Positions 23,263-31,799 of a stretch of DNA of 64,000 nt are shown here, in pieces. Position numbers and translations under genes: made by a program. Every line of letters begins with the position of its first letter. Positions within the stretch are counted from its first letter, which is position 1. Source of the stretch: an uncultured Collinsella sp. (GTDB lineage: Bacteria > Actinomycetota > Coriobacteriia > Coriobacteriales > Coriobacteriaceae). Location: contig UREE01000005.1 in the NCBI GenBank assembly GCA_900546825.1, forward strand, positions 1-64,000, in the 5' to 3' direction. Below the pieces are notes generated by a model that saw nothing but the letters and a program-made list of their open reading frames with translations, made no database searches and was not told the origin of the DNA.

Positions 23263-23279
23263 AGATGCTTGGTAAAACG

Positions 23280-24692
23280 TTATACCTCGTCGTCCTCGTG
23301 CAGACGGCGGCGATAATCGGCGGCCCAGCCCTCAATGTTTACCTGACGGGCGCGGCCCAGGCCGAGCGCGTCTGCCGGGACCGGCTCGGTGATGACGGAG
23401 CCGGCGGCCACGAGTGCACCGTCGCCGATCTGGGCGGGCGCGACCATCATGGTGTCGGAGCCAATGAAGGCATCCTTGCCGATGACGGTCTTGTGCTTGT
23501 GCACGCCGTCGTAGTTGCAGGTGATGGAGCCCGCGCCCACGTTGACGCCGGAGCCCATGGTGGTGTCGCCGATGTAGGACAGGTGCGGCACCTTGGAGCC
23601 CTCGCCGATCGTGGACTTCTTGATCTCCACGTGCGTGCCGGCCTTGGAGCCATCGAGCATGTGGGTGCCCGGGCGCAGGTAGGCGCGCGGGCCGCAGTCG
23701 ACACCGTTCTCGATGACGGCCTCGATGGCGATAGTCTCATCGATGACGCAGCCGCTGCCGACGGTGGTGTCGGTGAGGCGGCTGTTGGGGCCGAGCTGGC
23801 ACTCCTCGCCCACGGTGACGTGGCCGATCAGGTGTGTCTGCGGCCACACGACGGTGTCGCGGCCGATGACGGCGTCGGGGCCGATCCAAGCCTGCGTGGG
23901 GTCGATGAAGGTGACGCCCTCGGCCATCCAGTGCTCGTTGATGCGATCGCGCGCGATGGCGGTGAGCTGCGCGAGCTGGATGCGGCTGTTGACGCCCAGA
24001 CCGTCGCGGTAATCATCGCAGTGGAAGATGGAGACCGCCTGGCCGTGGCCCTTGAGAATTTCGAGCATGTCGGGCAGGTAATACTCGGACTGCGCGTTGT
24101 CGTTGCCGATCTCGTCAATGTGGGCGGCGAGCTGCGCGCCGTCAAAGGCGTAGCAGCCGGCGTTGCACTCCAGCAGCGCGGCGGCCTGCTCGGGCGTGCA
24201 GTCCTTCTGCTCGATGATGCGCTCGACCTGACCATCGGCGCCCAGCTTGATGCGGCCGTAGCCGAAGGGATCGGGCGGGGTCATGGTCATGACGGTGCAG
24301 GTGAGCTCGCCGGTGGCGACGGTCTGTGCGAACTTTGCGACGGTGTCGGCGGTGATGAGCGGCAGGTCGCCGTTGAGCACGACGACGGGGCCTTGCGTGA
24401 TGCCACAGGCCTCGAGTGCGACCTTCACGGCGTGGCCGGTGCCCAGACGCTCGGTCTGCTCGACGCACTCGACTTTGGTGGCGCTGTTGGCGTAGGCGCC
24501 GTCGATGAGGGCGCGCATCTCGTCGGCGTGGCTGCCGATGACGACCACGACGCGGCTGCAGCCGGCCTTGATGGTGGCGTCGACGATCCACTGAACCATG
24601 GGCTTGCCCAGGATCTTGTGCGAAACCTTGCAGTGGTTCGACTTCATGCGGGTGCCCTCGCCGGCGGCGAGGATAATTGCGGTTGCGTCCAT
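23280..24692 (-). CDS. glmU: Bifunctional GlmU: N-acetylglucosamine-1-P uridyltransferase / glucosamine-1-P acetyltransferase
   Basis: GlmU makes UDP-GlcNAc for peptidoglycan. The 470-residue length fits the two-domain enzyme. The N-terminal uridyltransferase domain shows AIILAAGEGTRMKS, VVLNGDLPLI and EYYLPDMLEIL; the C-terminal left-handed beta-helix has hexapeptide repeats (about 260-440) and the region KTVIGKDAFIGSDTMMVAP. AGGAG precedes the minus-strand ATG at 24692. The 70-codon upstream extension reads into the divergent ecfT region and is not real. The gene is divergent from the ECF module. Confidence 0.96.
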   Translation of the reverse strand: MDATAIILAAGEGTRMKSNHCKVSHKILGKPMVQWIVDATIKAGCSRVVVVIGSHADEMRALIDGAYANSATKVECVEQTERLGTGHAVKVALEACGITQGPVVVLNGDLPLITADTVAKFAQTVATGELTCTVMTMTPPDPFGYGRIKLGADGQVERIIEQKDCTPEQAAALLECNAGCYAFDGAQLAAHIDEIGNDNAQSEYYLPDMLEILKGHGQAVSIFHCDDYRDGLGVNSRIQLAQLTAIARDRINEHWMAEGVTFIDPTQAWIGPDAVIGRDTVVWPQTHLIGHVTVGEECQLGPNSRLTDTTVGSGCVIDETIAIEAVIENGVDCGPRAYLRPGTHMLDGSKAGTHVEIKKSTIGEGSKVPHLSYIGDTTMGSGVNVGAGSITCNYDGVHKHKTVIGKDAFIGSDTMMVAPAQIGDGALVAAGSVITEPVPADALGLGRARQVNIEGWAADYRRRLHEDDEV

Positions 24693-24879
24693 GTGATCTC
24701 CTGTTACGTTATAGAGACGTGTGTTTGGAAACGATACACGGCGCAATATGATACCGCAGGCATATGATGAGCGCGTAACGATTGGCGCGTGGCGGCCGAT
24801 GTCGGTGTCGCCGGTGTGGCGTTTGCGCTGGTTGTGTATGGCGCCGGCGGCGCTGCAGCGTTGGCGTTTGAGCGAGGGG

Positions 24880-25779
24880 ATGGGGGTGCCCGTGGACATC
24901 ACGCGAGAGGAATCGGGCAGTGAGCCCGTCGCGGCGTTCTCGATGTCGCATCCGGCTGTGCCAGCGCTCTATATGGTGCTGACGCTGGGGCTTACCATGT
25001 TCTCGATGCAACCGGTGTTGATTGCGCTGTCGCTTGCGGGCGGGCTGGCGTACGGGTTTGCGACGCGCGGTGCAGCGCGTACGCTGGGGGCGCTTCGCTG
25101 GCAGCTGCCGGTGATTTTGATCATCGCGTTGGTCAATCCGCTGTTTAGCGCCTCGGGCTCGACGGAGCTGTTCCGCATCGGCATGCGCGCAGTGTATTTG
25201 GAGAGCATGGTATACGGCCTGTGCATGGGCGGGCTGTTTGTGGCGAGCGTGCTGTGGTTTGAGGCCGCGGCGTCGATGCTTGGCTACGACAAGGTGCTCG
25301 CGCTTTTTGGCAACGCCGCGCCGGTGGTCGCGCTCATGATTTCGATGTGTATGCGGTTGATTCCGCAGTTTCTGCGCCGCGGTCGTACGGTACTGGCGGT
25401 GCAGGATGCGATTGACGTGCCGGGGCGCGCGCCGGCCGACCCCGTGCGCTCGCGTCTGCGGGCGTCGAGCGTGTTGATGGGCTGGGGCATGGAAGATTCG
25501 CTGGAGCGCGCGGACGCCATGCGCTCGCGCGGGTGGGGTGCCGCGACGCGTCGCACGACGTACGCGCGGTATCGGCTGGGGTGCGGCGATGTTGCCGCGC
25601 TGGTTGGGCTTGCGGTGTTTGGTGCCGCTGCGGTAGTGGTGGCGTGGGTTGCGACGACGCAGTATTCGTTTTACCCGCAGCTTTCGGTGCCGGCGCCGTG
25701 GCCGGGCTATGTTGTATACGCGGCTTGGATGGCACTGCCCTGCGCGCTGCACGTGGTTGACGAAAAGAGGTTTGGCTGA
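24880..25779 (+). CDS. ecfT: ECF transporter transmembrane component (EcfT/CbiQ family)
   Basis: EcfT couples the ATPases to substrate-binding S components in vitamin/micronutrient uptake. The protein has several membrane helices (for example PALYMVLTLGLTMFSMQPVLIAL and the C-terminal pair) and the two cytoplasmic coupling helices: an MCMRLIPQFLRRGRTVLAVQDA segment and RADAMRSRGWGAATRRTTYARY, which carries the family's A-R-G-type signature. The start is uncertain. ATG 24880 is used; the frame stays open to GTG 24721, and GTG codons at 24886 and 24892 are alternatives. Its stop overlaps the start of the fused ATPase by one base, so translation is coupled. Confidence 0.8.
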   Translation: MGVPVDITREESGSEPVAAFSMSHPAVPALYMVLTLGLTMFSMQPVLIALSLAGGLAYGFATRGAARTLGALRWQLPVILIIALVNPLFSASGSTELFRIGMRAVYLESMVYGLCMGGLFVASVLWFEAAASMLGYDKVLALFGNAAPVVALMISMCMRLIPQFLRRGRTVLAVQDAIDVPGRAPADPVRSRLRASSVLMGWGMEDSLERADAMRSRGWGAATRRTTYARYRLGCGDVAALVGLAVFGAAAVVVAWVATTQYSFYPQLSVPAPWPGYVVYAAWMALPCALHVVDEKRFG

Positions 25780-27422
25780 TGACTCGGTTGGACGGGAGCA
25801 TGATGACGGGCGCGGCGCGCGGCTCGGATGAGCCGGCGATTGAAGTGCGGGGCCTGCGCTTTGCCTACCCCGGGGCCGAGGCGCCGGTGTTCGATGGTCT
25901 CGATTGGCGCGTTTCCCAGGGCGCGTTTGCGCTGCTCGTTGGTGGTACCGGGTCGGGTAAGTCGACGCTGCTCTCGCTGCTTAAGCCCGAGATTGCGCCG
26001 ACGGGTGAATGCGCTGGTGAGCTGCGCGTGCTGGGCGAGAGCGTTGCCGACATGGATGTTCGGGCGTCCGCGGAGCGCGTGGGCTATGTGTTTCAGGACC
26101 CCGAAAACCAGATTGTGTGCGAGACCGTGTGGCACGAGATGGCGTTTGGCCTAGAGAATCTGGGTGTGTCGCGCGACGAGATGCGCCGCCGTGTTGCCGA
26201 GACCAGCTATTTCTTTGGTCTGGAGGACTGGCTTCATCGCGATACCGATACGCTTTCGGGTGGCCGCAAGCAGCTGCTGTCGCTTGCCGCCGTCCTGGCG
26301 CTGCGTCCGCGTGTGCTGCTGCTCGACGAGCCAACGTCTCAGCTCGATCCCGTTGCCGAGAAGAATTTCCTGCACGCGCTGTTTCGTGTGAATCGCGAGC
26401 TGGGCTGCACGGTTGTTGTGGCGACGCATCAGCCGCGCCCAATGCTCGAATACGCGACGTGTGCGTACCGGATCGAGGGTGGCAGCGTGCGCGAGGTGGC
26501 GGATATGGTTTCTTTGGGACGCCGAGAATCGCTGTTTTCCGACGACATGTTGGGGTGGGGTGCCGTCCGATGTGCAAAAAACGGAGTATTCAGCAGGCGT
26601 GAGGACAATTTGGGCTCTCTGGAGCCGCCCGGGGACGTATCGAGCGCGAAAAAAAGTTCGGAATTGGACAAATCGTCCGAATTTGTGGCGCAAACGTCGC
26701 TCAAGAACGGCTCGGAAGCCTTCCCGCGCACGGATGGGAGCAGAATACTCCAAAAAATGCACGGCGGGTCGGCTACCACCCTGGCAGGGAGCTGGTTTCG
26801 CTACGATCGCGCGGGCGGTTGGGTGCTGCGCGGGCTCGACGTGGCGTTTTCGGCCGGTGCGGTGCATGCGATTGTGGGCGGAAACGGCTGCGGCAAGTCG
26901 ACGATGCTCTCGGTACTGGCCAAAACGGTCAAGTTGCAGCGTGGTCGCATGGTGCGTGGGGCGGCATCGGCGGCGCTGCTGCCCCAGAATCCCAAGGCGT
27001 TGTTGGTTGCCGAGACGGTGCGCGACGAGCTGATGGAATGGGCTTCGGCCTGCGGGTACGACGAGGCTATGGCGCGGGAGCGCGCGGCGAGTCTGGGGCT
27101 CGCGGACTTGGGGGAGCGCCACCCCTATGACCTTTCGGGCGGACAGCGTCAGCTGCTTGCGTTGGCAAAGCTGCTGTTGATCGGCCCCGAACTGCTATTG
27201 CTCGATGAGCCCACCAAGGGTTTGGACCTGGCCAGCCGCCGCATCATCGCCCGCGCCCTGCGCGACCATGCGCAGGCTGGCGGCACCGTCGTCATGGCGA
27301 CGCACGACCTGGACTTTGCCGAGCAGGTTGCCGATGACATTTCCATGATGTTTGATGGCGAGATCGCCTGCATGGAGCCGCCGACCGACTTCTTTGCCGA
27401 CAACGTGTTTTATAGGGCGTGA
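25779..27422 (+). CDS. ecfA: ECF transporter ATPase, two ABC domains fused (EcfA-EcfA')
   Basis: A 547-residue protein with two complete ABC domains in one chain. Domain 1 (about 20-245) has Walker A GGTGSGKST, Q-loop VFQDPENQIV, signature LSGGRKQ, Walker B VLLLDEPTSQLDP and switch ATHQP. Domain 2 (about 335-545) has GGNGCGKST, LLPQNPKALL, LSGGQRQ, LLLLDEPTKGLDL and ATHDLDF. All catalytic parts are intact. The linker (about residues 265-328, bases 26572-26762) is long and Ser/Lys-rich, with low GC and inverted repeats. The ATG overlaps the ecfT stop. The S component follows 4 bp after its stop. Confidence 0.93.
   Translation: MTRLDGSMMTGAARGSDEPAIEVRGLRFAYPGAEAPVFDGLDWRVSQGAFALLVGGTGSGKSTLLSLLKPEIAPTGECAGELRVLGESVADMDVRASAERVGYVFQDPENQIVCETVWHEMAFGLENLGVSRDEMRRRVAETSYFFGLEDWLHRDTDTLSGGRKQLLSLAAVLALRPRVLLLDEPTSQLDPVAEKNFLHALFRVNRELGCTVVVATHQPRPMLEYATCAYRIEGGSVREVADMVSLGRRESLFSDDMLGWGAVRCAKNGVFSRREDNLGSLEPPGDVSSAKKSSELDKSSEFVAQTSLKNGSEAFPRTDGSRILQKMHGGSATTLAGSWFRYDRAGGWVLRGLDVAFSAGAVHAIVGGNGCGKSTMLSVLAKTVKLQRGRMVRGAASAALLPQNPKALLVAETVRDELMEWASACGYDEAMARERAASLGLADLGERHPYDLSGGQRQLLALAKLLLIGPELLLLDEPTKGLDLASRRIIARALRDHAQAGGTVVMATHDLDFAEQVADDISMMFDGEIACMEPPTDFFADNVFYRA
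26572..26762. repeat. Palindromic segment inside the ecfA linker
   Basis: Ends GTGCA...GGAGTATTC (26572-26591) and GAATACTCC...TGCAC (26743-26762) are inverted relative to each other, with A runs between the matching parts. Inside is a second inverted pair, AATTGGAC-AAATC-GTCCGAATT (about 26660-26685). The segment is in frame and codes only for the linker. Confidence 0.55.
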
Positions 27423-27426
27423 TGGG

Positions 27427-28140
27427 ATGACGGATTATCGCGTCGCGCGCCTGCTCGCAAAACTGGAGATCCCGCTGCTGCTGGCGGTGCCAGCCGTGAT
27501 GGCTGCGGCGTTGCTGGCGGGCGTTGAGCAGGCGGCGCTCGCTATGCTTGTCGTGGTGGCGCTGGTGCTTGCGCTGTTCTTTGCAGGCTACGAGGCGTCG
27601 CGACCGGGCCTGCGCCAGATTATGCCAACGCTGGTTCTGGCGGCGTTGGCCGCGGCGGGGCGCATCTTGTTTGGCCCCATTCCCGACTTTAAACCGGTGA
27701 GTGCCATCGCCATTATCGCGGGGGCGACGCTTGGTCGCCGCAATGGTTTTATGGTTGGCGCGTTGGCGGCGCTGACCAGCAATTTCTTTTTTGGACAGGG
27801 CATGTGGACGCCGTGGCAGATGTATGCCTGGGGCCTGGTTGGCTATGTTGGCGGCGCGCTGGCGCATGCGGGTGCGTTCGACCGCGCCGACGGCACCGTG
27901 CGCATGCCAGCACTGCTGGCGTACGGCTTTGCGTCGGGCCTGCTCTATGGCGTCGTGATCAACGCGTATGACATCATTGGTTTTGTACAGCCGCTTACCT
28001 GGGCGGGTGCCATGGCGCGTCTTGCCACGGCGGTGCCGTTCGATATCACGCACGGCCTTGCGACCTGCGTGTTTTTGGTCGCCCTGTACAAGCCTTGGTG
28101 TCGCCGCATCAACCGAGTCGTCGTGAAATACGGACTGTAG
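27427..28140 (+). CDS. ECF transporter S component (substrate not identified)
   Basis: A 237-residue membrane protein with about six helices. The central segment RILFGPIPDFKPVSAIAI, then SNFFFGQGMWTPWQMYAWGL, is typical of ECF S components that sit beside their own T and A genes. The substrate is not fixed by sequence; S components with this FKPVSAI/FFGQGMWTPWQ pattern are often assigned to cobalamin-like or other vitamin uptake, but I would not rely on it. ATG 27427 starts 4 bp after the ATPase stop. It completes a T-A-S operon, implying a dedicated (group I-like) transporter. Confidence 0.8.
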   Translation: MTDYRVARLLAKLEIPLLLAVPAVMAAALLAGVEQAALAMLVVVALVLALFFAGYEASRPGLRQIMPTLVLAALAAAGRILFGPIPDFKPVSAIAIIAGATLGRRNGFMVGALAALTSNFFFGQGMWTPWQMYAWGLVGYVGGALAHAGAFDRADGTVRMPALLAYGFASGLLYGVVINAYDIIGFVQPLTWAGAMARLATAVPFDITHGLATCVFLVALYKPWCRRINRVVVKYGL

Positions 28141-28164
28141 GGTATTTCGCGTTCCCTCACGAAC

Positions 28165-28227
28165 TTGCGGTGGAATAGTTCTCGTTTTTGGCTGTTTGGG
28201 GCCCAAGCGGGAACTATTCCACCGCAA
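28165..28227. repeat. 63-bp palindrome with 17-bp arms
   Basis: TTGCGGTGGAATAGTTC (28165-28181) and its exact complement (28211-28227) between the convergent S-component and xth genes; the 29-bp centre holds a second short pairing (TTGG/CCAA). There is no T run, so it is not a clear terminator. Confidence 0.8.
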
Positions 28228-28287
28228 CTTATAGGGGGACGAGGTCAGATGATCCGTTTTCCTCCGTCCCCAGGGGATCAGTTGGGG

Positions 28288-29106
28288 TTAGAGCTCAAGG
28301 GCGAGGGTAACGGGGCAGTGGTCGCTGCCAAAGATGTCGCCGCGGATGTCGGTGTCGCGCACGTTGTCGGCGATTGCGTCGCTCACCAGGAAGTAATCGA
28401 TGCGCCAGCCAGCGTTGTTTTTGCGAGCATTAAAACGGTAACTCCACCAGCTGTAGACGCCCTCGACGTCGGGGTTTGCCGCGCGCCAGGTGTCGGTAAA
28501 ACCGGCGTCGAGCAGCTCGGTAAACTTGCCGCGCTCCTCGTCCGAAAAGCCTGCGTTGCCGCGGTTGGACTTGGGGTTCTTAAGATCGATCTCCTCGTGT
28601 GCCACGTTAAAGTCGCCGCAGGTCACCACGGGCTTTCCGGTCTCGCGCTCGAGGCCTGCCAAAAAGCCGCGGTAGGCATCGTCCCAAGCCATGCGCACGT
28701 CGATGCGCGCGAGCTCATTTTGGGCGTTGGGCGTATAGACGTCCACAAACCAAAACTTGTCGAACTCGAGCGCGCAGACGCGGCCCTCGGTTGCGGCTTG
28801 GGCGACGAGCTCGGCAGCCCCACCCTTGCCGGCGTAGGGCAGCAGTGCATCGGCGCGCAGCACGCGCAGCGGTTCCTGGCGGCTAAAGACCGCGGTGCCC
28901 GAGTAGCCCTTGCGCTCGGCGTAGCTCCAGGTTTGGTGATAGCCGGGCAGGTCGATATCGACCTGGCCCTCCTGCAGCTTGGTCTCCTGCAGCGCTAGGA
29001 CATCGACATCGAGTTCCTGCGCGATCTGGATAAAGCTCGGGTCCTTTTTGAGCACGGCGCGCAGGCCGTTGACGTTCCACGAGGCGAAAGTGTAAGTCTG
29101 AGGCAT
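28288..29106 (-). CDS. xth: Exodeoxyribonuclease III family AP endonuclease
   Basis: A 272-residue Mg-dependent AP endonuclease/3'-5' exonuclease for base-excision repair. Active-site segments are visible: ASWNVNGLRA, LALQETKLQ (metal-binding Glu), VYTPNAQNELAR, GDFNVAHEEIDL and the C-terminal GSDHCPV (catalytic Asp/His). The minus-strand ATG at 29106 has AAAGGAC upstream. It is divergent from the sirtuin gene and convergent with the ECF operon. Confidence 0.93.
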   Translation of the reverse strand: MPQTYTFASWNVNGLRAVLKKDPSFIQIAQELDVDVLALQETKLQEGQVDIDLPGYHQTWSYAERKGYSGTAVFSRQEPLRVLRADALLPYAGKGGAAELVAQAATEGRVCALEFDKFWFVDVYTPNAQNELARIDVRMAWDDAYRGFLAGLERETGKPVVTCGDFNVAHEEIDLKNPKSNRGNAGFSDEERGKFTELLDAGFTDTWRAANPDVEGVYSWWSYRFNARKNNAGWRIDYFLVSDAIADNVRDTDIRGDIFGSDHCPVTLALEL

Positions 29107-29220
29107 GGTGTCCTTTCGACGGGGTTGGCAGGCTTAAGATTAGCGCAACAGGGGCGGGGTGGGCTCCGTGGGCGACGGCGCAATCGCAGCCGCCCCGACC
29201 AACGTGGACGGAGGACAAAC

Positions 29221-29973
29221 ATGATGCAAGCGATAACAGATTCCAAGCAGGCCTCCACCGCGCTGGCGGAGCTGTTCAATACCCACGGGCGTGTGGTGTT
29301 CTTTGGCGGCGCTGGTGTTTCCACGGCGAGCGGCATTCCCGATTTTCGCAGCGTGGACGGCCTGTATCACCAGCAGTTTGCCTATCCGCCCGAGACCATG
29401 CTGTCGCACAGCTTTTACGAGACACATCCGGCGGAGTTCTTCGACTTTTACCGAACCAAGATGATCGCGCTTAACGCTAAGCCCAACCGCTGCCACACCA
29501 AGCTGGCCGAGCTGGAGCGAGCTGGCAAGCTCGATGCCGTGGTGACGCAAAACATCGACGGCTTGCATCAGATGGCGGGCTCGCAGCGCGTGTTTGAGTT
29601 GCACGGATCGGTCCATCGCAACATTTGCCAGTCGTGCGGCGCGGTCTATAGCGCCGAGTGGATTTGCTCGCGCGAGCACGAGGACGCCGCGGGCGTGCCC
29701 GTGTGCCCCGCGTGCGGTGGTCGCATCAAGCCCGATGTGGTGCTCTACGAAGAGCCGCTCGACGAGCGTGTGTTGACCGGTGCCGTTGCCGCCATCGCCG
29801 CGGCCGATGCCCTCATTGTGGGCGGGACCTCGCTCGTGGTGTATCCGGCGGCAGGCCTTACGCGTTACTTTACTGGCGATACGCTGGCCATTTGCAATTT
29901 GGCGCCTACCGATCAGGATGCAAATGCCGACCTGCTGATTTCTTGCGACATCGCGGCCGCGTTTGCGTTCTAG
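29221..29973 (+). CDS. cobB: Sirtuin: NAD-dependent protein deacylase (Sir2/CobB family)
   Basis: A 250-residue sirtuin that removes acyl groups from lysines using NAD. The Rossmann and catalytic motifs are intact: FGGAGVSTASGIPDFRS, TQNIDGLHQ and the catalytic His in ELHGSV. Zinc is bound by two Cys pairs, CQSC and CPAC. The later motif GGTSLVVYPAA also fits. GGAGG stands 7 bp before ATG 29221. It lies between xth and the folate gene; there is no obvious operon partner. Confidence 0.93.
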   Translation: MMQAITDSKQASTALAELFNTHGRVVFFGGAGVSTASGIPDFRSVDGLYHQQFAYPPETMLSHSFYETHPAEFFDFYRTKMIALNAKPNRCHTKLAELERAGKLDAVVTQNIDGLHQMAGSQRVFELHGSVHRNICQSCGAVYSAEWICSREHEDAAGVPVCPACGGRIKPDVVLYEEPLDERVLTGAVAAIAAADALIVGGTSLVVYPAAGLTRYFTGDTLAICNLAPTDQDANADLLISCDIAAAFAF

Positions 29974-30068
29974 CCCGTGTGCGCGGATACAATAGAAAGA
30001 CTGAGTGCAAAGCGACCCCGCCGCCAGCTCCCCAAGCTCGGCGGCGTGGGCATTTTAGGAGGATGTTC

Positions 30069-31799
30069 ATGGCGAACGACAGCAAGACATGGCGGTGCGG
30101 AAAGTATGAGCTCAGCTTTGACCGTCCGCGCATCATGGGCGTCCTCAACGTGACGCCCGATTCGTTTAGCGATGGCGGGGAGCACTTCGACCCGGATGCC
30201 GCCATCGAGTACGGTCTGGCGATGCTCGACGCCGGCGCCGACATCATCGACGTAGGCGGCGAGTCCACGCGCCCTGGTTTTACCCCGGTCAACCCCGACG
30301 AGGAGGCTCGCCGCGTGCTGCCCGTGGTGCGCGCGCTGGCCAAAGAGGGCGCCATCGTCTCGATCGACACGCGCCACGTGGCGGTTGCCAAGGCGGCCGT
30401 GCGCTGCGGCGCCTCGATCGTCAACGACGTGACCGGCTTCACTGACCCCAAGATGGTCGAGTTTGTTAAGACGAGCACCTGCGGTGTCATCGTGATGCAT
30501 GCCGGCGAGGTCGCCGCGCCTACCCGCACGCACGCAACGGTGCAGCTCGATACCTCGGCAGCGGCGTTTGTTGCCGAGAAGGCACGCGAAGCGGCTGCCG
30601 AGGCCGCGCGCGAGGCCGAGAAGCCCGCTCGTCGCCGCCGTGGCAAGCTGCTGGGCGACCCTAAGCCCGAGGCAAAGCTTCCGGGTGGCGTGGTGCAGCC
30701 CTCGTTGCCGTTTGGCGAACCTGAGCCCGCGACCGAGCCTGCAAGCGAGCAGGAGACGCCGGCCGCCGAGCAGGCTGCTGCCGCCGAGACCGTCGCGCCC
30801 GCGCCCGAGGCCACCGAGGCCGCATCGGAGTCCAATGACCGCCTGGCCGCCATGATGCGCCGCAGCGCCCGCCGCGAGGAGGCCTACGTGCCCACCTCGC
30901 AGCTCCGCCGCTTCACCCTGCCCGATTCGGCGCCCATCATGCGCCGCGTCATGGGCTTTCTGTCCGACCAGGCCCGCGCGCTCATCCATGCCGGCGTGTC
31001 GCGCGACCGCATCTGCATCGATCCTGGCCCGGGCTTTGGTAAGTCGGCTAACGAGGACATCGTCATCCAGCGCGAGACTGCCAAGATGGCGTCACTGGGC
31101 TATCCGCTCATGTGCGCCGTATCGCGCAAGCGCTTTGTGGGCGCCGTCTCGGGCGTGACCGAGGCCGCCGAGCGCGATGCCGCTACGTTTGGCGTGTGCC
31201 TGGGTGCCATCCAGGCCGGTGCCAACATCGTGCGCGTGCACGACGCCGCGGGCTTTGCGCAGTTCCTGAACGGCTACTGGGCGGTTGCCAAGCCGCAGCC
31301 GCGCCGCGCGTTTGTGGCCGTGGGATCCAACTTGGGGCATCGCTGCGACAACATCCGCGCCGCACGCGACATGATCGCCGAGATTCCACTTACCTGCGTG
31401 TCCAACTCCTCCAAGATCTACGAGAGCGAGCCGGCCTACGAGACGCGCCAGGACGCGTTTGCCAACGCCGTCATCGAGATCAAGACCGAGTTGGCGCCGC
31501 TGGTGCTGCTCGACGAGCTCATGAAGATCGAGGCCGAGCTGGGCCGCGACCGCTCCAAAAAGGCCAAGGCCAACGGTCCGCGCACCATCGACCTGGACCT
31601 GCTGTGGATGGACGGCGAGACCCACGGCGGCAAAAAGCTGCGCCTGCCGCATCCACTGATCGGCGAGCGCGACTTTGTGCTGGTGCCGCTTGAGGACCTG
31701 ATGCACGACCCGGCGCGGTTCTTCCGCTACAACGGCGTCGAGGTCAAGGAGCCCGAGGATCGTGTGGGCCATATCGTGGGTGAATTGGGGCGTATGTAG
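30069..31799 (+). CDS. folP-folK: Fused dihydropteroate synthase / HPPK (FolP-FolK) with a large internal insertion
   Basis: A 576-residue protein joining two folate enzymes. DHPS (about 15-405) starts with RIMGVLNVTPDSFSDGG and ends near VRVHDAAGFAQFLNGY. HPPK (about 413-565) has AFVAVGSNLGHRCDN, PRTIDLDLLWMDG and LPHPLIGERDFVLVPL. HPPK activates 6-hydroxymethyl-dihydropterin and DHPS joins it to p-aminobenzoate. Within DHPS, between VIVMHAGEVAAP (about 141-151) and the next conserved helix (about 290), there is an extra Ala/Glu/Pro-rich stretch of over 100 residues, likely disordered. ATG 30069 has AGGAGG 6 bp upstream. The next gene starts on the last base of the stop codon. Confidence 0.93.
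   Translation: MANDSKTWRCGKYELSFDRPRIMGVLNVTPDSFSDGGEHFDPDAAIEYGLAMLDAGADIIDVGGESTRPGFTPVNPDEEARRVLPVVRALAKEGAIVSIDTRHVAVAKAAVRCGASIVNDVTGFTDPKMVEFVKTSTCGVIVMHAGEVAAPTRTHATVQLDTSAAAFVAEKAREAAAEAAREAEKPARRRRGKLLGDPKPEAKLPGGVVQPSLPFGEPEPATEPASEQETPAAEQAAAAETVAPAPEATEAASESNDRLAAMMRRSARREEAYVPTSQLRRFTLPDSAPIMRRVMGFLSDQARALIHAGVSRDRICIDPGPGFGKSANEDIVIQRETAKMASLGYPLMCAVSRKRFVGAVSGVTEAAERDAATFGVCLGAIQAGANIVRVHDAAGFAQFLNGYWAVAKPQPRRAFVAVGSNLGHRCDNIRAARDMIAEIPLTCVSNSSKIYESEPAYETRQDAFANAVIEIKTELAPLVLLDELMKIEAELGRDRSKKAKANGPRTIDLDLLWMDGETHGGKKLRLPHPLIGERDFVLVPLEDLMHDPARFFRYNGVEVKEPEDRVGHIVGELGRM

Noticed and set aside
23265..24767. 500-residue plus-strand frame
   Set aside because: Antisense to glmU, which shows both enzymatic domains.
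24721..24879. Extended N-terminus of EcfT from GTG 24721
   Set aside because: The extra 53 residues are Arg/Trp-rich, unlike EcfT N-termini, and lie in the divergent promoter region shared with glmU; it cannot be fully excluded.
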